From Bacteroidota bacterium (GTDB lineage: Bacteria > Bacteroidota > Bacteroidia > 2-12-FULL-35-15), in contig JANYDQ010000324.1 of assembly GCA_025363555.1 (NCBI GenBank), positions 1-43,175 of the forward strand: a DNA stretch of 43,175 nt. Reading direction: 5' to 3'. Of the stretch, positions 40,914 to 43,175 are shown one piece after another. A program made the position numbers and the translations under genes. The notes beneath the pieces were generated by a model. The model was given only the letters and a program-made list of their open reading frames with translations, was not told where the DNA came from and did not search any database. The first letter of the stretch is position 1, and the number at the start of each line of letters is the position of its first letter.

Positions 40914-40923
40914 AAAAAATAAA

Positions 40924-41847
40924 ATGAAAACATTCAAATCAATATTAGAATTTCAAAAGCACTTTGATACAGATGTAAAGTGCAGATTATTTTTAGAGCA
41001 ACAAAGGTGGGGAGATACCCCTGCTTGTTGTTTCTGTGGCTCTGTAAACTGCACACGCATTAAAGAAGGCAAACGTTTTCAATGCAACGAAAAAGAATGT
41101 AGGAAACAATTTTCTGTAACAGTTGGAACAATTTACGAAAACACAAAAATACCTTTAACTAAATGGTTTTACGCAACCTATATTTTATCTAATCACAGTA
41201 AAGGTATTTCGTCTTTACAACTTGCTTCATGGTTAGATGTAACACAAAAAACAGCGTGGTATTTAAACCACAGAATACGCAAAATGCTGACAGAAAACGC
41301 ACCCGATTTATTAGAGGGCATTGTTGAGGTAGATGAAACCTACGTTGGTGGGAAAGAAACAAACAAGCATAAAAGTAAAAGAACTGTAAAAGCGGGTGCA
41401 GGTGGTAAAACTATGGTATTTGGGGTGGTTCAAAGAAATGGTAAAGTGAATACAAAAGTTATTCCCGATACAACTACTGAAACGCTTGTTGGTGCAGTTG
41501 AAGAAAATGTTGCAGAGGGCAGCATTATGGTATCTGACGAGCACAAAAGCTATCTACCATTAAAAAAGAAGTACAAACACGCACGAATTAACCACAGTTC
41601 GGGCGAATATGTAAGGGGTGCAGCCCATACCAATACAATCGAAGGTTTTTGGAGTTTGTTAAAACGTCAAATTGTAGGAATACACCATAGCGTTTCACCA
41701 AAGCACCTACAAAGGTATTGCAACGAAGCAACATATAGATATAACAGCAGACTAATAACACAGGATTTGCGGTTTGCGAATGCTTTAGCTAATATAGAAG
41801 GGAAATTACCATACAGCGTACTAATTAAAAAACCAACAACAATATGA
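40924..41847 (+). CDS. IS1595 family (ISXO2-like) transposase
   Basis: The 307-residue transposase has an N-terminal zinc ribbon with paired cysteines (CCFCG and, later, CNEKEC, about 34-60), a helical middle part, and an ISXO2-like catalytic domain with Asp in VDETYVGG, Asp in SDEHKSY and a closing HTNTIEGFWSLLKR, which carries the Asn and Glu candidates for the third catalytic position. It appears complete, with no frameshift. Its stop overlaps the XRE gene start (ATGA), so the two are translationally coupled. It should act on the 25-bp inverted repeats at 39774 and 43173. Confidence 0.92.
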   Translation: MKTFKSILEFQKHFDTDVKCRLFLEQQRWGDTPACCFCGSVNCTRIKEGKRFQCNEKECRKQFSVTVGTIYENTKIPLTKWFYATYILSNHSKGISSLQLASWLDVTQKTAWYLNHRIRKMLTENAPDLLEGIVEVDETYVGGKETNKHKSKRTVKAGAGGKTMVFGVVQRNGKVNTKVIPDTTTETLVGAVEENVAEGSIMVSDEHKSYLPLKKKYKHARINHSSGEYVRGAAHTNTIEGFWSLLKRQIVGIHHSVSPKHLQRYCNEATYRYNSRLITQDLRFANALANIEGKLPYSVLIKKPTTI

Positions 41848-42053
41848 GCAACAAAGAATATTTAAAAGCAATAGGAATGGAGGTTAGAGTAGCCCGAATA
41901 AGAAAAGGGCTATCTACTCCACAGCTTGCAAAATTAACAGGTTTGTCAAAAGCTGCAATAAATGAGTTGGAATTAGGCAAAAATAATTTTCAAATTCTTA
42001 CCTTAAAAAGAATTGCAGACGTTTTAGAGATACCAGTAAGTGATTTTTTGTAA
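41844..42053 (+). CDS. XRE-family helix-turn-helix protein
   Basis: The 69-residue protein is a lone lambda-repressor-like domain: GMEVRVARIRKGLSTPQLAK, TGLSKAAINELELGKNN and LKRIADVLEIPVSDFL give the five-helix pattern. The start overlaps the transposase stop by 4 bases. A coupled XRE regulator suggests control of transposase or element expression; the direct target is unknown. Confidence 0.85.
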   Translation: MSNKEYLKAIGMEVRVARIRKGLSTPQLAKLTGLSKAAINELELGKNNFQILTLKRIADVLEIPVSDFL

Positions 42054-42062
42054 TTTTGCAGA

Positions 42063-42191
42063 ATGACAAAAGACAAAAAATCTCCCGAAAAAACCGCGTC
42101 TATATTTGAGGCAATTATGAAGGCTTCAGTAAGTGGCAACCCTAAGCCAAAAGCCAAAAAGAAGAAATCCTCCAAAAAACGCAAGGCATAG
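42063..42191 (+). CDS. Small basic protein of 42 residues
   Basis: An ATG at 42063, 9 bases after the XRE stop, opens a 42-residue frame that ends at TAG (42189-42191). The N-terminal half is amphipathic (KTASIFEAIMKASVSG); the C-terminal half is very basic (KPKAKKKKSSKKRKA), suited to binding DNA or RNA. No family recognised. The tight spacing after the transposase and XRE genes makes it probable that it is translated as the third gene of that unit. Confidence 0.6.
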   Translation: MTKDKKSPEKTASIFEAIMKASVSGNPKPKAKKKKSSKKRKA

Positions 42192-42254
42192 TCTTAGCCA
42201 AATTTATATAACCTTTTTGTGTAATTATGTAATGTTTTCGGGAGGTTAAGCGCA

Positions 42255-42262
42255 TATCTTTG
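42255..42262 (+). promoter_or_regulatory. Candidate upstream -7 box before the second passenger module
   Basis: TATCTTTG matches TAnnTTTG. No -33 TTG at suitable distance. It lies 131 bases upstream of the better promoter at 42362-42393 and could start a longer transcript. Confidence 0.35.
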
Positions 42263-42361
42263 TATTAAGTAATCAACAAAATGTTAATAAAAAAAACTGC
42301 ATATTTTGGGCATAAATATTGCGTATGTGAACTATTTTATTATTAAATATTTAAGTAAAAG

Positions 42362-42393
42362 TTGATTTTGTTAGAGTAATTCAATTATATTTG
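42362..42393 (+). promoter_or_regulatory. Promoter of the second passenger module
   Basis: TTG at 42362-42364, 21 bases, then TATATTTG at 42386-42393. The predicted start of transcription falls at the left arm of the palindrome 42396-42419, so a protein bound there would block initiation. Confidence 0.65.
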
Positions 42394-42395
42394 TG

Positions 42396-42419
42396 CGTTC
42401 GTATAAAATTATACGAACG
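42396..42419 (+). promoter_or_regulatory. 24-bp near-perfect palindrome at the module's transcription start
   Basis: Arms CGTTCGTATAA (42396-42406) and TTATACGAACG (42409-42419) pair perfectly around a 2-base centre. Its position directly after the -7 box is that of an operator, and the module's own proteins are the first candidates to bind it. It could also form a strong leader hairpin. Confidence 0.75.
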
Positions 42420-42447
42420 AAAATAAACAAACAAAAACCTAAAAGCG

Positions 42448-42741
42448 ATGGAAACCAATAACAAACAAGGCTTTTTACCAATGGTAAAAAGTCACCTAAC
42501 AGGAGTGTTCGTAAAAGAACACGATGGTAGATTTACAGCGTTTTTTTCAGAAATACCTGAGGCTACCGCCCAAGGTGATACTATGGAGGAGGCAGAAGTA
42601 AATTTATTTAACATATTGCCTGATGTGTTAGAATTTAAAAACGACATTACCAATGAAGAAAAAATTATTAATGGAATGTCAGAAGAATCTATTCAAAGAA
42701 AGTCGTACAATTTTCAGTTGGGCAGTTACGCAACAAGATGA
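42448..42741 (+). CDS. HicB-like antitoxin-type protein, second passenger module
   Basis: The 97-residue protein has a HicB-like core: LTGVFVKEHDGRFTAFFSEI (two strands), then EATAQGDTMEEAEVNLFNIL with the TxEEAxxN helix typical of HicB proteins. There is no separate C-terminal helix-turn-helix. The last codons overlap the next start (ATGA at 42738-42741), so the pair is translationally coupled. The order is HicB first, then the HicA-like gene, the less common order. It is preceded by a promoter with a palindrome. Confidence 0.7.
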   Translation: METNNKQGFLPMVKSHLTGVFVKEHDGRFTAFFSEIPEATAQGDTMEEAEVNLFNILPDVLEFKNDITNEEKIINGMSEESIQRKSYNFQLGSYATR

Positions 42742-43052
42742 AACAATTAGATGTATTAGACTATGTCTTGTTGCTGGGGCACAATTGTTATAACTACAAG
42801 ACGAAGGATAAAGAAGACGGCACTTATTATTATATAAGAAAAAGAGATGGAGACAAGCGAAAAATAGCCATTATTTACCCCACAAAAGGCGATAGTTCTT
42901 ATACATGTGGCTCGGTTTGTAACATTTGCACATTGTTAGATGTTCCTGTTCCTGAATATGGCAAGAAAATGCAAGGGCGAATTGACAAAGCAAAAAGTGC
43001 CGCCCAAGGAATGAGTGGAGAGCAAAGCGATGAAAATAATGCCCCAAAATAA
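42738..43052 (+). CDS. HicA-like toxin-type protein, second passenger module (divergent)
   Basis: The 104-residue protein has the approximate HicA double-stranded-RNA-binding layout: helix (LDVLDYVLLLGHN), strand with DGTYYYIRKR, strand RKIAIIYP, helix CGSVCNICTLLDVPVPEY. At the spot where HicA has GSHH with the catalytic His, this protein has GTYY, so either the active residue is different or the protein is not a nuclease. Four cysteines are unusual for HicA. The tail (about 77-104) is Lys/Gln/Glu rich. It follows the HicB-like gene with a 4-base overlap. The assignment rests on layout and position, not on clear sequence identity. Confidence 0.45.
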   Translation: MKQLDVLDYVLLLGHNCYNYKTKDKEDGTYYYIRKRDGDKRKIAIIYPTKGDSSYTCGSVCNICTLLDVPVPEYGKKMQGRIDKAKSAAQGMSGEQSDENNAPK

Positions 43053-43148
43053 ATTACCTATACTTTCTTATTTTTATACCCAACAATTTTATTAGTTCCT
43101 CGATATTTTTTAATTACGCAGCCTTCTTGCAAATTTTTAAATTTACTC

Positions 43149-43173
43149 CTGCTGTAACAGGTATATAGTTACC
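43149..43173 (-). repeat. Right terminal inverted repeat of the IS1595-type element
   Basis: Inverted copy of 39774-39798 with one mismatch. Only two bases lie beyond it in the window. Confidence 0.88.
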
Positions 43174-43175
43174 AC

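Larger units (their letters stand above)
39774..43173 (+). mobile_element. IS1595-type element of 3.4 kb with passenger genes
   Basis: The two ends carry 25-bp inverted repeats that match at 24 of 25 positions; each begins GGTAACTA and continues to GTTACAGCAG. Between them are an ISXO2-like transposase and at least seven small genes, all on the plus strand: a HicB-like gene and a partner, a ribbon-helix-helix protein, transposase, XRE protein, a 42-residue basic protein, a second HicB-like gene and its HicA-like partner. Simple IS1595 elements are about 1 kb, so this is a passenger-carrying form. The left flank is ATCATAAA; only two bases (AC) follow the right end, so an 8-bp target duplication cannot be tested and the second base does not agree. 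Confidence 0.85.

Noticed and set aside
39766-43175. 8-bp target-site duplication for the IS1595-type element
   Set aside because: The left octamer is ATCATAAA but only AC is visible on the right; the second base already disagrees, so no duplication can be claimed.

Overview
The window reads as a chromosomal segment of a low-GC Bacteroidota bacterium. The signs are type IX secretion C-terminal sorting domains on secreted proteins, a TonB-dependent receptor with a carboxypeptidase-like N-terminal domain, a GxxExxY protein, a one-lipoyl-domain PDH E2, and promoters of the Bacteroidota type (TTG, about 19 bases, TAnnTTTG) with few Shine-Dalgarno sites. No rRNA, tRNA or CRISPR array was seen. Both ends are mobile DNA: the first 127 bases look like the tail of a transposase gene, and the last 3.4 kb is an IS1595-type element ending two bases before the window does.

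Layout. 0.66-9.8 kb is mostly minus-strand core metabolism: PDH E2 and E1-alpha, cytidine deaminase, an NAD-binding reductase, an SMR transporter, a PagL-like lipid A deacylase, LipB, a sugar-phosphate isomerase and a TerB/DnaJ co-chaperone. 9.86-14.65 kb is a tight plus-strand run: fluoride channel, S1/P1-type nuclease, PafA-type phosphatase, glycosyltransferase and RNase HII, facing FtsX. 16.2-21.3 kb holds LeuS, a DUF3108 protein and tryptophan 2,3-dioxygenase. 21.6-23.9 kb (minus) holds DAHP synthase/chorismate mutase and a deoxyhypusine-synthase-like enzyme. 24.0-31.2 kb is an envelope and secretion block: a lamin-tail T9SS protein, a TonB receptor and a T9SS endonuclease I. 31.3-38.3 kb holds an esterase, PdxJ, a CBS/ACT protein, NAD kinase, kynureninase, a GxxExxY cassette, a DUF1905/YdeI protein and kynurenine 3-monooxygenase. 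A small membrane protein and a LytTR regulator lead to the mobile element.

How genes fit together. Tryptophan dioxygenase, kynurenine monooxygenase and kynureninase are three steps of the kynurenine route, which can feed NAD synthesis; NAD kinase sits just upstream of kynureninase and PdxJ supplies the PLP that kynureninase needs. The secreted S1/P1 nuclease, PafA phosphatase and endonuclease I, with cytidine deaminase, fit scavenging of external nucleic acid (inference). LipB can supply lipoyl groups to the PDH E2.

Most notable. (1) A 3.4 kb IS1595-type element at 39774-43173 with 25-bp inverted ends (24/25 identical). It carries an ISXO2-like transposase, an overlapping XRE regulator, a 42-residue basic protein, a small ribbon-helix-helix protein, and two HicB-like two-gene modules, one behind a promoter with a near-perfect 24-bp palindrome. 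(2) Five intergenic tandem-repeat arrays, unrelated in sequence, that share a 21-bp (or 2 x 21 = 42-bp) period. (3) A GxxExxY nuclease-like gene framed by near-identical 30-bp TTTGCG-rich repeats inside the kynureninase-monooxygenase interval.
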